Shown in pieces: positions 5,172 to 13,680 of a DNA stretch of 25,514 bases. A model generated the notes under the pieces. The model was not told the DNA's origin. It searched no databases and was given only the letters and a program-made list of their open reading frames with translations. A program made the position numbers and the translations under genes. The number at the start of each line of letters is the position of its first letter. Position 1 is the first letter of the stretch. This stretch comes from CAYSYM01 sp964435115 (lineage in GTDB: Bacteria; Chloroflexota; UBA6077; CF-72): assembly GCA_964435115.1 (NCBI GenBank), contig CAYSYM010000054.1, positions 1-25,514 on the forward strand. The letters run 5' to 3'.

Positions 5172-8150
5172 GTGCCGATCGGATTCCTGAGCGAGGCGGA
5201 GCGCGCCCGTCTCAATCACTTGCCGCCGGACGTGCCGCCGCAGGACCTGTTGGCGGCGTTCACGCTCTCCGACGCCGACCTCGCCCTGGTCCATACCCAC
5301 CGCGGCGAGCACAACCAGCTCGGCTTCGCCGTCCAGCTCACCGCACTGCGGTACCTGGGCTTCGCGCCCGACGACCTGACGACCGCGCCCGCGCGCGTGG
5401 TCGCCTACCTAGCGCTCCAGCTCGGCGTGCCGGCGACCGCGCTGGGCGCCTATGGCGAGCGCGAGCACACCCGGACCGACCACCTGCAGGAAATCCAGGC
5501 GGCGCTCGGCTTCCGCGACCCGACTGCCGCCGACCTGGATCGGCTCGGCGCCTGGCTCCTCGACCGCGCGCTCGAGCACGACCGGCCGCTCACGCTCTTC
5601 CACCTCGCCTGCGGGTGGCTGCGCCAGGAGCGTCTCGTGCGTCCGGGCATCACGCGCCTCGAACGCGTCGTCGCCACGGCGCGGGAGCGGGCCCAGACCG
5701 TCACGGCCGCGCGCGTGCACCCACTCCTCGACGCGGCGCTGCAGGAACAGCTCGATGCACTGCTGCGGCCGGATGGGCGGACCGGCCGCACGGCGCTGGC
5801 GTGGCTCCAGCGGGAGGCGACCGCCCCGATCCCGACGGCGATCCTCGACGAGATCGCCAAGCTGCGTCTCCTACGCACCCTCGGCGCGCCGGCCTGGGAT
5901 CTGAGCGCCCTCACGCCCAACCGCCGCCACCTGCTGGCGCGGATCGGCGCCCGCGCCACCAACCAGGCGCTGCAGCGCATGCCGCCGGAACGGCGCTACC
6001 CGGTGCTCCTGGCCTTCCTCCACCAGACCGTCGCCGACGTCACCGACGAGGTCGTCGATCTCGTCGATCGCGCGCTGGGGACGACCTACGCCCACGCCGC
6101 CCGCGAGCTGGACCTCTTCCGTCGCACCGTAGCTCGGGCGACGAACGAGAAGGTGCTGCTCTTCCGCGAATTGGGTCGGCTCGTGCTCGACCCCGCAATC
6201 GACGATGCTGATCTGCGGCACGCTATCTATACGAAGGTGGAGCGGGAGCAACTCGCTGCCGCGGTGGACGAGGCCGACCGCATCGTCCGCCCGCTCGACG
6301 ACAGCTACTTCGACCTGCTCGGGACCCGCTACAGCTACCTGCGCCAGTTCCTCCCCGCCTTCCTCGACGCGTTCACGTTCCGGAGCACGGATGCCGACGC
6401 CGGCCTGGTGCACGCCCTCGATCTCCTCCGGACGCTCAATCACGGGCGCCGACGCCCCGTGCCCGCCGAGGCCCCGCGGGCGTTCGTGCCGGCGCGCTGG
6501 CGCCCGTACGTGTTCCTGCCGGACGGCAGCATCGATCGGCGCTACTACGAGCTGTGCGTCCTCTGGGAGCTGCGGGCCGCGCTGCGCGCCGGCGACGTGT
6601 GGCTCGACGGGAGCCGCCGCTACGCCGATCCCGCCACGTACCTGATTCCCCGCGACCGCTGGCCCACCGTGCGCCCGGAGGTGGAGCGCCTCACCGGCAC
6701 GCCGGTGGACGGCACGGCGCGCGTGCAGCAGCGCCTCCGGGAGCTCGGCGTGCTGCTCGAGCGACTCGACCGCGGCCTGCCGACGAACGAACAGTTGCGG
6801 CTGGTCGGGGATGACCTGACCATCAGCCCGGTGCCGGGCGAGGAGACACCGGCGAGCGCGGAGCGGCTGCGGGAGGCGCTGGCCGCACGCCTGCCACCCG
6901 TGGAGCTGGCAGACCTGCTGATCGAGGTGGACGGCTGGACCGGCTTCAGCCGCTGCTTCGAGCACGCCGGCGGGGCCGAGCCGCGCACGAAGGAGCTCCT
7001 CACGCACCTCCACGCCGCCGTGTTCGCCCAGGCGTGCAACTTTGGTCTGGGGCAGATGGCGGAGATCGCGGACCTCTCCTACCGCAAGCTGGCCTGGGCC
7101 TCGACGTGGTACCTGCGGGAGGAGACGCTCAAGGCGGCCATCGCGCGGGTCGTCAATTACCAGCATCGGCAGCCGCTGGCGCAGGTCTGGGGCGGCGGCA
7201 CGCTCTCGTCCTCTGACGGCCAACGCTTCCCCGTGGCCGTGAAGGCGCGGAACGCCACGGCGCTGCCGCGCTACTTCGGCTACGGCCGGGGGCTCACGCA
7301 CTACACCTGGACCTCGGATCAGTACAGCCCGTACGGCACGAAAGTCATCCCCAGCACCGTGCGCGACGCGACGTACGTGCTGGACGAGATCCTCGACAAC
7401 GAGACAGAGTTGCCGATCGAGCAGCACGCGACGGACACCGCCGGCTACACCGAGGTGGTCTTCGCCGTGTTCGACCTGCTCGGGCTGACATTCTCGCCGC
7501 GCATCCGCGACATGGCCGACCAGCGCCTGTACCGGGCGGACCGGACCACGCGCTATGAGCACCTCGAGCCGGTGCTCGCCGGACCGATCAACCAGGAGCT
7601 GATCCTGCGGCGCTGGGACGACCTGCTCCGGGTGACCGGCTCGCTGAAGCTGGGCTGGGTGACGGCCTCGTTGCTGATTGGCAAACTGCAAAGCTATCGC
7701 CGGCAGAACGGGCTGCTGCGGGCGATGCAGGAATACGGCAGGCTGGTCAAGAGCATCCACCTGGTGCGGTGCCTGGACGCGCCGGCGTACCGGCGCAGCA
7801 TCGGCGCGCAGCTCAATAAGGGCGAGTCGCTGCATGACCTGCGGCGGGCAGTGTTCTTCGCCAACGAGGGGGAGATCCGCCGCTCGCAGCACGCCGACCA
7901 GACCGTGCAGGCCCTGTGCTTGAACCTCGTGGTGAACGCGGTGATCACCTGGAACACCGTCTACCTGGCCGCTGCCCTGGAGGCGCTCCGCCACGATGGC
8001 GAGGCGGTGGCTGAGGAGGACCTGGTCCATCTGGCGCCTACGGTGCGGGCGCACATCAACCCGTACGGCCGCTACCAGTTCGACGTGGAGGCGGCGAGCA
8101 CCCGCGCGGGTCTTCGCCCCCTCCGTTCAGCAACGGTGGCGTCGGCTTAG
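5172..8150 (+). CDS. tnpA: Tn3-family transposase TnpA
   Basis: 992 aa, the normal Tn3 TnpA length. The N-terminal DUF4158-like DNA-binding region (FLSEAERARLNHLPPDV, then LGFAVQLTALRYLGFAPDD) is followed by the DDE-type catalytic region. The three acidic residues are recognisable: D682 in SSSDGQRF, D755 in ATDTAGYTE, and E885 in LNKGES. The family signature DLLGLTFSPRIRD is also present. The GTG start at 5172 follows a strong GGAGGAGGGGG ribosome binding site. It binds the two inverted repeats and makes replicative cointegrates, which the divergent tyrosine recombinase would resolve. It appears intact. Confidence 0.95.
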   Translation: MPIGFLSEAERARLNHLPPDVPPQDLLAAFTLSDADLALVHTHRGEHNQLGFAVQLTALRYLGFAPDDLTTAPARVVAYLALQLGVPATALGAYGEREHTRTDHLQEIQAALGFRDPTAADLDRLGAWLLDRALEHDRPLTLFHLACGWLRQERLVRPGITRLERVVATARERAQTVTAARVHPLLDAALQEQLDALLRPDGRTGRTALAWLQREATAPIPTAILDEIAKLRLLRTLGAPAWDLSALTPNRRHLLARIGARATNQALQRMPPERRYPVLLAFLHQTVADVTDEVVDLVDRALGTTYAHAARELDLFRRTVARATNEKVLLFRELGRLVLDPAIDDADLRHAIYTKVEREQLAAAVDEADRIVRPLDDSYFDLLGTRYSYLRQFLPAFLDAFTFRSTDADAGLVHALDLLRTLNHGRRRPVPAEAPRAFVPARWRPYVFLPDGSIDRRYYELCVLWELRAALRAGDVWLDGSRRYADPATYLIPRDRWPTVRPEVERLTGTPVDGTARVQQRLRELGVLLERLDRGLPTNEQLRLVGDDLTISPVPGEETPASAERLREALAARLPPVELADLLIEVDGWTGFSRCFEHAGGAEPRTKELLTHLHAAVFAQACNFGLGQMAEIADLSYRKLAWASTWYLREETLKAAIARVVNYQHRQPLAQVWGGGTLSSSDGQRFPVAVKARNATALPRYFGYGRGLTHYTWTSDQYSPYGTKVIPSTVRDATYVLDEILDNETELPIEQHATDTAGYTEVVFAVFDLLGLTFSPRIRDMADQRLYRADRTTRYEHLEPVLAGPINQELILRRWDDLLRVTGSLKLGWVTASLLIGKLQSYRRQNGLLRAMQEYGRLVKSIHLVRCLDAPAYRRSIGAQLNKGESLHDLRRAVFFANEGEIRRSQHADQTVQALCLNLVVNAVITWNTVYLAAALEALRHDGEAVAEEDLVHLAPTVRAHINPYGRYQFDVEAASTRAGLRPLRSATVASA

Positions 8151-8182
8151 CGACGGAAATTTCTCCGTTGCTATCGGGACGC
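8144..8182 (-). repeat. Tn3 right inverted repeat (IRR)
   Basis: Reverse complement of IRL with 36/39 identity. The last codons and TAG stop of tnpA (8148-8150) lie inside it, a compact arrangement common in the family. Confidence 0.85.
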
Positions 8183-8189
8183 GGAATGG
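8183..8189 (+). repeat. Target-site repeat right of Tn3
   Basis: Second GGAATGG copy, directly adjoining IRR. It confirms both transposon ends and shows that the two flanks were contiguous before insertion. Confidence 0.7.
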
Positions 8190-8538
8190 CAGCACATGCC
8201 AGCAGCGGAGGAGTGCGCTTTCGGGCTGATCCAACTCGTAAGCTCGGGCTCACCCGCGCCTGAGTGACCCAGGTGCCGGGCCTGCTCAATGTCGCGTCGG
8301 ACGTCTTGGACCGCCACCGTCGCATTGGGCGACCAACTGCCCCGGCTTACTATCGGCGAACGGATGTTGCGCCCACTTCTCAATCTTCCGGACGAGGAGC
8401 AGGAGCACACAGTGAAGGGCAGTCTCGAGTTCCCGGCCACTGCGACCGGTTACACGTTGACACCAGCGCCCATGAGGGCTGGCCCACGTGACAGCTGATC
8501 GTACCTGGGTGACCGACGTGCGCGGAAGGGCCGATTTA
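8183..8538. other. Gap between Tn3 and the Cas operon, possible small ORF
   Basis: 356 bp with no confident gene. A plus-strand frame at 8289-8498 (ATG to TGA) encodes 69 aa with fairly normal composition (PRLTIGERMLRPLLNLPDEE) but has no clear ribosome binding site and is convergent to the Cas operon, so it is left as a possibility only. Two imperfect inverted 11-mers (8264-8274 GTGACCCAGGT, 8503-8513 ACCTGGGTGAC) bracket that frame. No repeats resembling a CRISPR array are present, and no T-tailed terminator was found after the last Cas gene. Confidence 0.4.
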
Positions 8539-9387
8539 TCATCGAAGCTCTTCCCAAAGCCCCTGTGGCAAGATACGGAACGAGCGGGCTGAATCGGAAA
8601 CCGACCCCGGGCACCAGCACGCGGCTGGCCTGGTGAGCGACATGCCGTAACCGGAATCTCGCGTGTCTCGCCCAATGAGGATCTCGATCTCGCCCTTGAC
8701 GCCGAGGCCTCCTTGCGTTCCGTGGATCAACCAATGGGCAGGGATCGGTCCTTGTCCTCGGGCGATAGGGGTATCCTGCTGCAGATCCACCTCAAACCCA
8801 GGAAAAAGGTCCTTCCCTGTAGCCACGGCGCTCTCCAAGCGTAGCCTGCCCATCCCGTAGGTGCGCTCGCCGCCCACCTGGAGGTCGTCGAACAGCGATC
8901 GAAGCGTGGCGTCACTCGTACCCGCCTGGGCGAAGATTACGCCAGTCAGGTAGGTAGGCTTGCCATCCTGGCGCGTCCGAGGGAGCACGCACTCGACTTC
9001 GTGCAGGCTCCCCTCCTCGGCACCCCGGCTCGCAGGATTGAGCGCTGTATGGGCCGTGGAGCCCAAGAAGCGATGCTCGAATTCCCGCTGCCCAATGCGC
9101 TGATCCAGCCCAAAGAAAAGCCCGTCGTCGCGGTAGCAGGGGACGAAGATCGTCTCATTCGGAAGCGTTGGGAAAAGATAGCCAAAACAATACTGCCCGG
9201 TGAGTTCCGAGCGCGCCTGTTCGTAGCCGGCCACCCGCCCTTCTAGCACCAACCTGGCAGCGGCGGCCGCCCATAGGTTCCGCCCCAAGACGTATGGCCT
9301 GGTTCGCTGAAGGTTACCTATGCGCTCGAACCCGATGTGAATCGGCGAGAGCACACGAAAGAGGAGGCGATGAGCCTGCCAGCTCAT
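8539..9387 (-). CDS. RAMP protein, Cas5/Cmr3-like, type III effector
   Basis: 282 aa RAMP (ferredoxin-fold) protein. The N-terminal beta strand FRVLSPIHIGFERIG and the YVLGRNLWAAAAA segment match the RAMP N-terminal fold. The glycine-rich loop VGGERTYGMGRL (near residues 182-193) is the family G-loop. By elimination it is the Cas5-like subunit (the Cmr3 position) that would bind the 5' handle of a crRNA, because the operon otherwise has Cmr1, Cmr4, Cmr5 and a Cmr6-like gene. It could alternatively be another Cas7-group subunit. ATG at 9387 overlaps the cmr5 stop (ATGA). It is the last gene of the ~16.7-kb operon. Confidence 0.75.
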   Translation of the reverse strand: MSWQAHRLLFRVLSPIHIGFERIGNLQRTRPYVLGRNLWAAAAARLVLEGRVAGYEQARSELTGQYCFGYLFPTLPNETIFVPCYRDDGLFFGLDQRIGQREFEHRFLGSTAHTALNPASRGAEEGSLHEVECVLPRTRQDGKPTYLTGVIFAQAGTSDATLRSLFDDLQVGGERTYGMGRLRLESAVATGKDLFPGFEVDLQQDTPIARGQGPIPAHWLIHGTQGGLGVKGEIEILIGRDTRDSGYGMSLTRPAACWCPGSVSDSARSFRILPQGLWEELR

Positions 9388-9839
9388 CCTTGGCCTCCGC
9401 TGGCTGAGGGCGCCGCTTCATCGGCAAGCGCCGCGGCGCTGGCTGTCAACCGAGCAAACACCAGGGACTGGCAGAGGACACGGTGGACCTGAAGCATGCG
9501 CGGTAATTGAGCGGTGGCCTCCCCTTGTAGGAAGCTCAGCAGCGGCTGTCCTTGCACGGTCTTTGGCCGCTGCAAGGACGGATCGAGTTCGCAGATGAGC
9601 TCGAGCAGTTCTTCAGCTACGCAAACGGCCGCAGGCCTTTCCTGTTCAGATGTCCGCGACAGGAGGAAGAGAAAACCCGCCGTAAGCCCATGGCGCTCGA
9701 AGACTGATGATGCCGAGCGCACAAGACCCTCGATGCTCTCCATCGCGGTCTTATCCCCACCCACAGCTGTGGCAGCGCGGTCAACGATCCTCTGACCCCA
9801 TTGGGCGGCGAGGCGATCGAGCGTCACCGGCGCGTTCAC
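9384..9839 (-). CDS. cmr5: Cmr5-type small subunit (Cas11)
   Basis: 151 aa, almost entirely alpha-helical, starting at GTG 9839 that overlaps the cmr4 stop (GTGA). The pattern RAATAVGGDK...SASSVFERHGLTAGFLFLLSR and the C-terminal helix QLPRMLQVHRVLCQSLVFARLTA resemble Cmr5 small subunits, which form the inner filament of type III complexes and contact the target RNA. Slightly longer than typical Cmr5 (~120-150 aa). A longer upstream frame exists but overlaps cmr4 heavily, so the coupled GTG is preferred. Position directly after cmr4 is the usual one. Confidence 0.75.
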   Translation of the reverse strand: MNAPVTLDRLAAQWGQRIVDRAATAVGGDKTAMESIEGLVRSASSVFERHGLTAGFLFLLSRTSEQERPAAVCVAEELLELICELDPSLQRPKTVQGQPLLSFLQGEATAQLPRMLQVHRVLCQSLVFARLTASAAALADEAAPSASGGQG

Positions 9840-10801
9840 AGCGCTACCTCCCCGGCCAACTTGATCCGGCCAAAGCCACGCGTCCCCATGCCGCCAATAC
9901 CGAGTAACTCGGCGAGACGGAGGCCTGATCGCACCACGTCGAGGGGGCTGTTCCATGGCTCGGCAAGGGATTCGCCGGTGTTGTCCTTCCCGTTCAACGC
10001 CGCCTTCTCAACCTTCGGGAAGGTCGCTGTCCGATAAGGATCGAGAACGATGTCGGCAAAGAGCCACGAAAGCCTGGCAAGCGCCTCATAGGTGAAGAGG
10101 GCGCCGTGAGCGGCAGCACCCGTGAGCGGATCGATGGCAACGGAGGTCCGGACTTCGAGATTCGCATTGACGATGGGGCCGTAGAGCGACTCGTCGACCA
10201 CGGCGATATGCTCCCGGAGCGAGTCCCATCCCTGAAGGCTGCTGTTCACAAATTGAACAGCGACGCGCTTCTTGACGGGGAGCAGGAGCCAGCCGAGATC
10301 GATCCCGGCGGCGGGCACATCGAAGGTCACCACGGCGTCCTCTTTGCCAGGCGCCTCAGGCACGCTGAAGCCCGCGTCTGATAGCCGGTCGGGCGTCGTC
10401 ACCCAGACAGGACCTAGTGACGTCGGGACCGGACAGAACAGGAGATGGGCGTCGTGGAGGCGGACCACCCCGGCGTACGAGGTGAATGCGGTATCGTCGC
10501 CCTGTCTGCTCGTCCGGAGGCTTCCGAAGGTGTAGCAGATGGGGCACGATGGCTGACCACAGTGTCCCCGCTCGTCCATGGTCTCGGCGCGTCCTTGGCC
10601 GGCGCAACCTGGCCTACCGTACAGGAGCGCAGCGTTAGACCGGGCGAGTCCTGCCAGGCTGGTGCCGGGGACTTTCGGGACCTGCGTCGCCGGGTCACGC
10701 ACAATCGGGAGGTCAACACGGCCCAGTGACCGCTCGCCGCTCCCGACGTGGAGCGGGTCTAGCGCGATGAAGAACAGGCGCCTCAATACCACACTGCTCA
10801 T
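9836..10801 (-). CDS. cmr4: Cmr4, backbone Cas7 and target-RNA nuclease
   Basis: 321 aa. Opens with the RAMP strand FFIALDPLHVGSGE, then GRVDLPIVRDPAT. D30 in VDLPI aligns with the Cmr4 aspartate that cleaves target RNA at 6-nt intervals (D26 in the Pyrococcus protein). VPGTSLAGLAR is the RAMP substrate loop. A Cys cluster (C66, C81, C86, C89, with CPICYTFGS) is the usual zinc/structural region, and GIGGMGTRGFGRI near the end is the G-rich motif. Appears catalytically intact, so target RNA cleavage should be retained. ATG 10801 overlaps the cas10 stop. Confidence 0.9.
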   Translation of the reverse strand: MSSVVLRRLFFIALDPLHVGSGERSLGRVDLPIVRDPATQVPKVPGTSLAGLARSNAALLYGRPGCAGQGRAETMDERGHCGQPSCPICYTFGSLRTSRQGDDTAFTSYAGVVRLHDAHLLFCPVPTSLGPVWVTTPDRLSDAGFSVPEAPGKEDAVVTFDVPAAGIDLGWLLLPVKKRVAVQFVNSSLQGWDSLREHIAVVDESLYGPIVNANLEVRTSVAIDPLTGAAAHGALFTYEALARLSWLFADIVLDPYRTATFPKVEKAALNGKDNTGESLAEPWNSPLDVVRSGLRLAELLGIGGMGTRGFGRIKLAGEVAL

Positions 10802-13680
10802 CCAGTAGCCTCCGCTGTCCTTTCCGCTATCTGGGCCGTTCTACGCTCCGGGGCCTCGTCCCGGGCGGGCCTTAGCTTCAGGACGCCCATAGAGAACTCA
10901 ACGACGTCTGCAAGGCTGCCGTCCGCAGAGGAACGGGCAAGCCTCTCGATGTCCGGCATGGCCGGTTGTCTTGCCCAGTCTGCGGTGCTCCATAGGTCTC
11001 TGGCCAGACGGACTAGCACTTCATCCAGTTCGTCAGGTTGTCCCCAGGCGAAGCGGCGTGCCTCAAGCGGATCGAAGATCCTTCGGATCTGGGTTGTAGT
11101 CAGCCCACCTGGCCCTGCTAACAGGTCCCAGAGTGCGCACAGGTGCCCTTCGAGTTGCTCCAGATAGTACGGGCGTCGCCCAGGGCGTTTCGCGCCGCCG
11201 CCATAGGCGACATGGAACCGATCCGCCGCGTCGCCAAGAAACTGGAAGTCGAACCGGGACGGCCATACTTGAACGCGACGACCTGCCTGAAGCTGTGAAA
11301 CGTGGAGGAGGCCGTAATCGCTCTCGCCAGCGCCAAAGTCGAACTTCTGAATCCAGGGGGCTGGCTGGACCGCGGAACTGACCGAGCTTGGTGCAAGAAA
11401 GAAGGTGTAGTACTGATCGTCTGACCCGTCTCCTAACTGCATCGGGGCGTCCCACGCGCTCCCATTCTCGAACTCCACGCGTCCGTCCGCGACGCTTCGA
11501 ATCTCGCACCACTCCTCGCTGTCCGGCATGGCGAGAAAACGCCGTCCTGCGTCGATCACAGCGGGAATGGGGGTCTTGCGCGGGAAGAAGACCAGACCGA
11601 TGTGCAGGGCCAAACGGTCCCGCACTTTCCCCATCTCCTGGCTGTGGCGCAGCTCGATCTGCCGGACGGCCTGCAATGCCATCTTCGCCGGAAGAATGGC
11701 CATGAAAAGGGTGGGCTCTGCCGCGATGGGAATGAGGGGAACGAACTGCGAGTGGTCAACTACGCCGGTAATGGTGACTTTGGCAACCGCTCGGCGCCGG
11801 CCACCATAGGAGCCTGGTTCGTAGACGACATGTTCACCGCTCAACATCCCACGGAGACGAGTCTGCCAGCCGCTGTCCTGAACGCCTATGCCGCGCACGC
11901 TGGCAGCATAGGCTAGGTTGTCCACGGTGACGAGCGCGCTGCCATCCCACGCGACCGGGAACGGCTGATTCAGGACATCGAGCTCATAGACGTGATAACG
12001 CTCAAGCCTAGATGGTGGCTGCTCTTGCAGGATGAACTTCCAGCGAAGGCGACGGCCAGCGGCACCGGCAAGGTCATGGCCGGCATCTCCCCAGAACTGC
12101 CGGGTCGTTTCCCACACACGGCGAATTCGCGCGAAGGATGGATTCTTCGGCAGGGGGTTGCCCGTATTGTCTTTCCCCAGAGCAAGAGCCCGAGTCATGG
12201 TTCCATCCAGCCAGCGGTTCAGGACGAAGCGACCAACCAGCAGCGCGCAGCGCCCGTCGTCGTCCGAAGCCTCGTCCACCCAGACAGTAGTCCGGGGCTC
12301 GCCGGAAGCTGCATCCTTGAGCCAGGCTCCAACTCGCCCGCTGCTGCGCTCCAGGCATACGACACAGATATGTCGTGCCTCGGCGAGAGCTCGTTCGCGT
12401 GATGAGCCTGCGCCTCCTCCTTGCGGCCGGAAGCTACACACCACGCACTTTTCCTGTCCCCCATCGGCGGACCAGAAGGCCGAGAGGCGGCTGACGTCCC
12501 GGCGCGCTGGCCCGACCGGCTCTCGCAATAGAGCGCCAAGAGAGAGGTCTTCTCTCGCGGGCGGGCCCAGAAAGAGCCGCGGTAGCAATTCGCCGGCGGT
12601 CTTCGCAGAGAAGATCCCTTCAAGGCAAGACTGGAGAGATAGGCTGTGGTCCACTGCCCCGTTCAACAGATCGCCCTGAAGGTCTGGGACCACGAAGATG
12701 CTTCCCGTCTCGTCCCGATAGACCTCATTCCCGAGCGGACAGGTCTCCTCGAGGAACTCGCGCACCTCCTCCAGCGCCTCGTCGATGACACGCATTCGTC
12801 CGAGGAGATCGGGGATGCGGCTCGCCCGCTCGGCGAAAGCCAGCCGGTCGACGCCAATGCGCAGCAGGCGCCAGCGCTCGGTCCCTGGCTCCCTCCAGCC
12901 CTCGAGGATGGCCTGCGCCACGGCCGCTTTGTAGAGAGCGGCCACGGAGTCCGAAATGTCCCACAGCGTCACGTCATTGATCGGGCGTTGAGTGTCGCCC
13001 AAACCTGAGAGCAACACAGATCGCGCCAGTTGCCGCTGCGCCCGGGAGCCGGGGAGAGATTGGAACGCGCCGGCCAGTCGCGCGTGCTCGGACACAAGCG
13101 CGCTCTGGTCCATGAGCCTTTCGTATCCGAATACCGTCGCGATGTACGTTTGCGCGAGCGGCTGCTTGGAAATCTGGGGATTGAGATTCGCTCCCTCGCC
13201 CTCAGGGCCTTGCTTTTCCATGCCGGAAACGACGCCGTGGCAATCCAGCAGCAGGCGGCAGAGATAAGCATCATCACCAACCCAAGCCTTGAACTGCGCC
13301 CACTCGTTCGTGTACCTAGCGGGCCAGAAGAGCAGTAGGATCTTGCCCAGCGGCCATCGTTCGCCCCGTACGTCGATCTCCTGCTGAAGGATATAGGCCA
13401 AACTCCCCGTGTCTGGTCCGGTCCGATTGAACGTCTGGGTGATAGCCCGCGCGGTATTCTGGCCCAGGGTGCCAACTGGGGGGTTGGAAAGTCCGAAGAC
13501 AGTCGGATCAGCTACTTTCCAGAAGGCATATGCGCCAGCCTGTCCGTGTTTCTCCCTTGACTGCTCGTCGACGAACTCGCGGGTCAGCTTCCCGAACTGA
13601 TGGAGTAGTCCTGCCACCTCGGCTACAGAGAGCGTGCGACGGGCAGTCTCGTTCATGAGCGGGCGAAGGTCGATGGTCAT
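10798..13680 (-). CDS. csx11: Cas10-like large subunit, Csx11/III-C type, cyclase and HD motifs lost
   Basis: 960 aa. Residues 25-31 (LLHQFGK) align with the Cas10 HD motif LLHDxGK, but D is replaced by Q; the later WDISDSVAALYK segment (240-251) lacks the His of the usual WDHS. A treble-clef zinc finger is formed by C412/C415 and C439/C442 (CVVC twice). The first Palm region is WVDEASDDDGRCALLVG (467-483). In the second Palm domain the expected GGDD hairpin reads AAEPTLFMAILPA (653-665), with AEPT replacing GGDD. This matches what is known of subtype III-C/Csx11 proteins, whose cyclase domain is inactivated. It is therefore predicted to be structural or a target sensor, with no cyclic oligoadenylate synthesis. 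Flanked by 4-bp overlaps on both sides. Confidence 0.85.
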   Translation of the reverse strand: MTIDLRPLMNETARRTLSVAEVAGLLHQFGKLTREFVDEQSREKHGQAGAYAFWKVADPTVFGLSNPPVGTLGQNTARAITQTFNRTGPDTGSLAYILQQEIDVRGERWPLGKILLLFWPARYTNEWAQFKAWVGDDAYLCRLLLDCHGVVSGMEKQGPEGEGANLNPQISKQPLAQTYIATVFGYERLMDQSALVSEHARLAGAFQSLPGSRAQRQLARSVLLSGLGDTQRPINDVTLWDISDSVAALYKAAVAQAILEGWREPGTERWRLLRIGVDRLAFAERASRIPDLLGRMRVIDEALEEVREFLEETCPLGNEVYRDETGSIFVVPDLQGDLLNGAVDHSLSLQSCLEGIFSAKTAGELLPRLFLGPPAREDLSLGALLREPVGPARRDVSRLSAFWSADGGQEKCVVCSFRPQGGGAGSSRERALAEARHICVVCLERSSGRVGAWLKDAASGEPRTTVWVDEASDDDGRCALLVGRFVLNRWLDGTMTRALALGKDNTGNPLPKNPSFARIRRVWETTRQFWGDAGHDLAGAAGRRLRWKFILQEQPPSRLERYHVYELDVLNQPFPVAWDGSALVTVDNLAYAASVRGIGVQDSGWQTRLRGMLSGEHVVYEPGSYGGRRRAVAKVTITGVVDHSQFVPLIPIAAEPTLFMAILPAKMALQAVRQIELRHSQEMGKVRDRLALHIGLVFFPRKTPIPAVIDAGRRFLAMPDSEEWCEIRSVADGRVEFENGSAWDAPMQLGDGSDDQYYTFFLAPSSVSSAVQPAPWIQKFDFGAGESDYGLLHVSQLQAGRRVQVWPSRFDFQFLGDAADRFHVAYGGGAKRPGRRPYYLEQLEGHLCALWDLLAGPGGLTTTQIRRIFDPLEARRFAWGQPDELDEVLVRLARDLWSTADWARQPAMPDIERLARSSADGSLADVVEFSMGVLKLRPARDEAPERRTAQIAERTAEATG

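Larger units (their letters stand above)
3971..8182. mobile_element. Tn3-family transposon with tyrosine recombinase
   Basis: A 4.2-kb unit bounded by 39-bp inverted repeats (3971-4009 and 8144-8182, 36/39 identical) whose inner ends read CCGTCGCTAAG, typical of the Tn3 family. A perfect 7-bp repeat, GGAATGG, abuts both ends. It carries an intact 992-aa transposase, a divergent tyrosine recombinase (TnpI-like resolution system) and an 85-aa passenger. It inserted into the gap between the left module and the Cas operon without breaking a recognisable gene. The close match of its inverted repeats suggests recent, possibly still active, transposition. Confidence 0.9.

Noticed and set aside
5105..6211. 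Long plus-strand frame (368 codons) overlapping tnpA
   Set aside because: Arg/Ala/Pro-rich shadow of the transposase reading frame typical of GC-rich DNA.
5871..8054. Long minus-strand frame (727 codons) opposite tnpA
   Set aside because: Antisense shadow of the transposase, with Val/Arg/Gln/His-biased composition and no recognisable motif.
8264..8513. Imperfect inverted 11-mers as ends of a small MITE-like element
   Set aside because: Only 10/11 identity, no flanking duplication and no conserved interior; likely chance.
8183..8538. Degenerate CRISPR array after the Cas operon
   Set aside because: No direct repeats with regular spacing could be found in this gap by reading both strands.
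8450..8734. Frameshifted C-terminus of the Cas5/Cmr3-like RAMP
   Set aside because: Another frame contains a VPGV segment, but the annotated frame also ends plausibly with CPGS and FRILPQGLWEEL, so no frameshift is needed.
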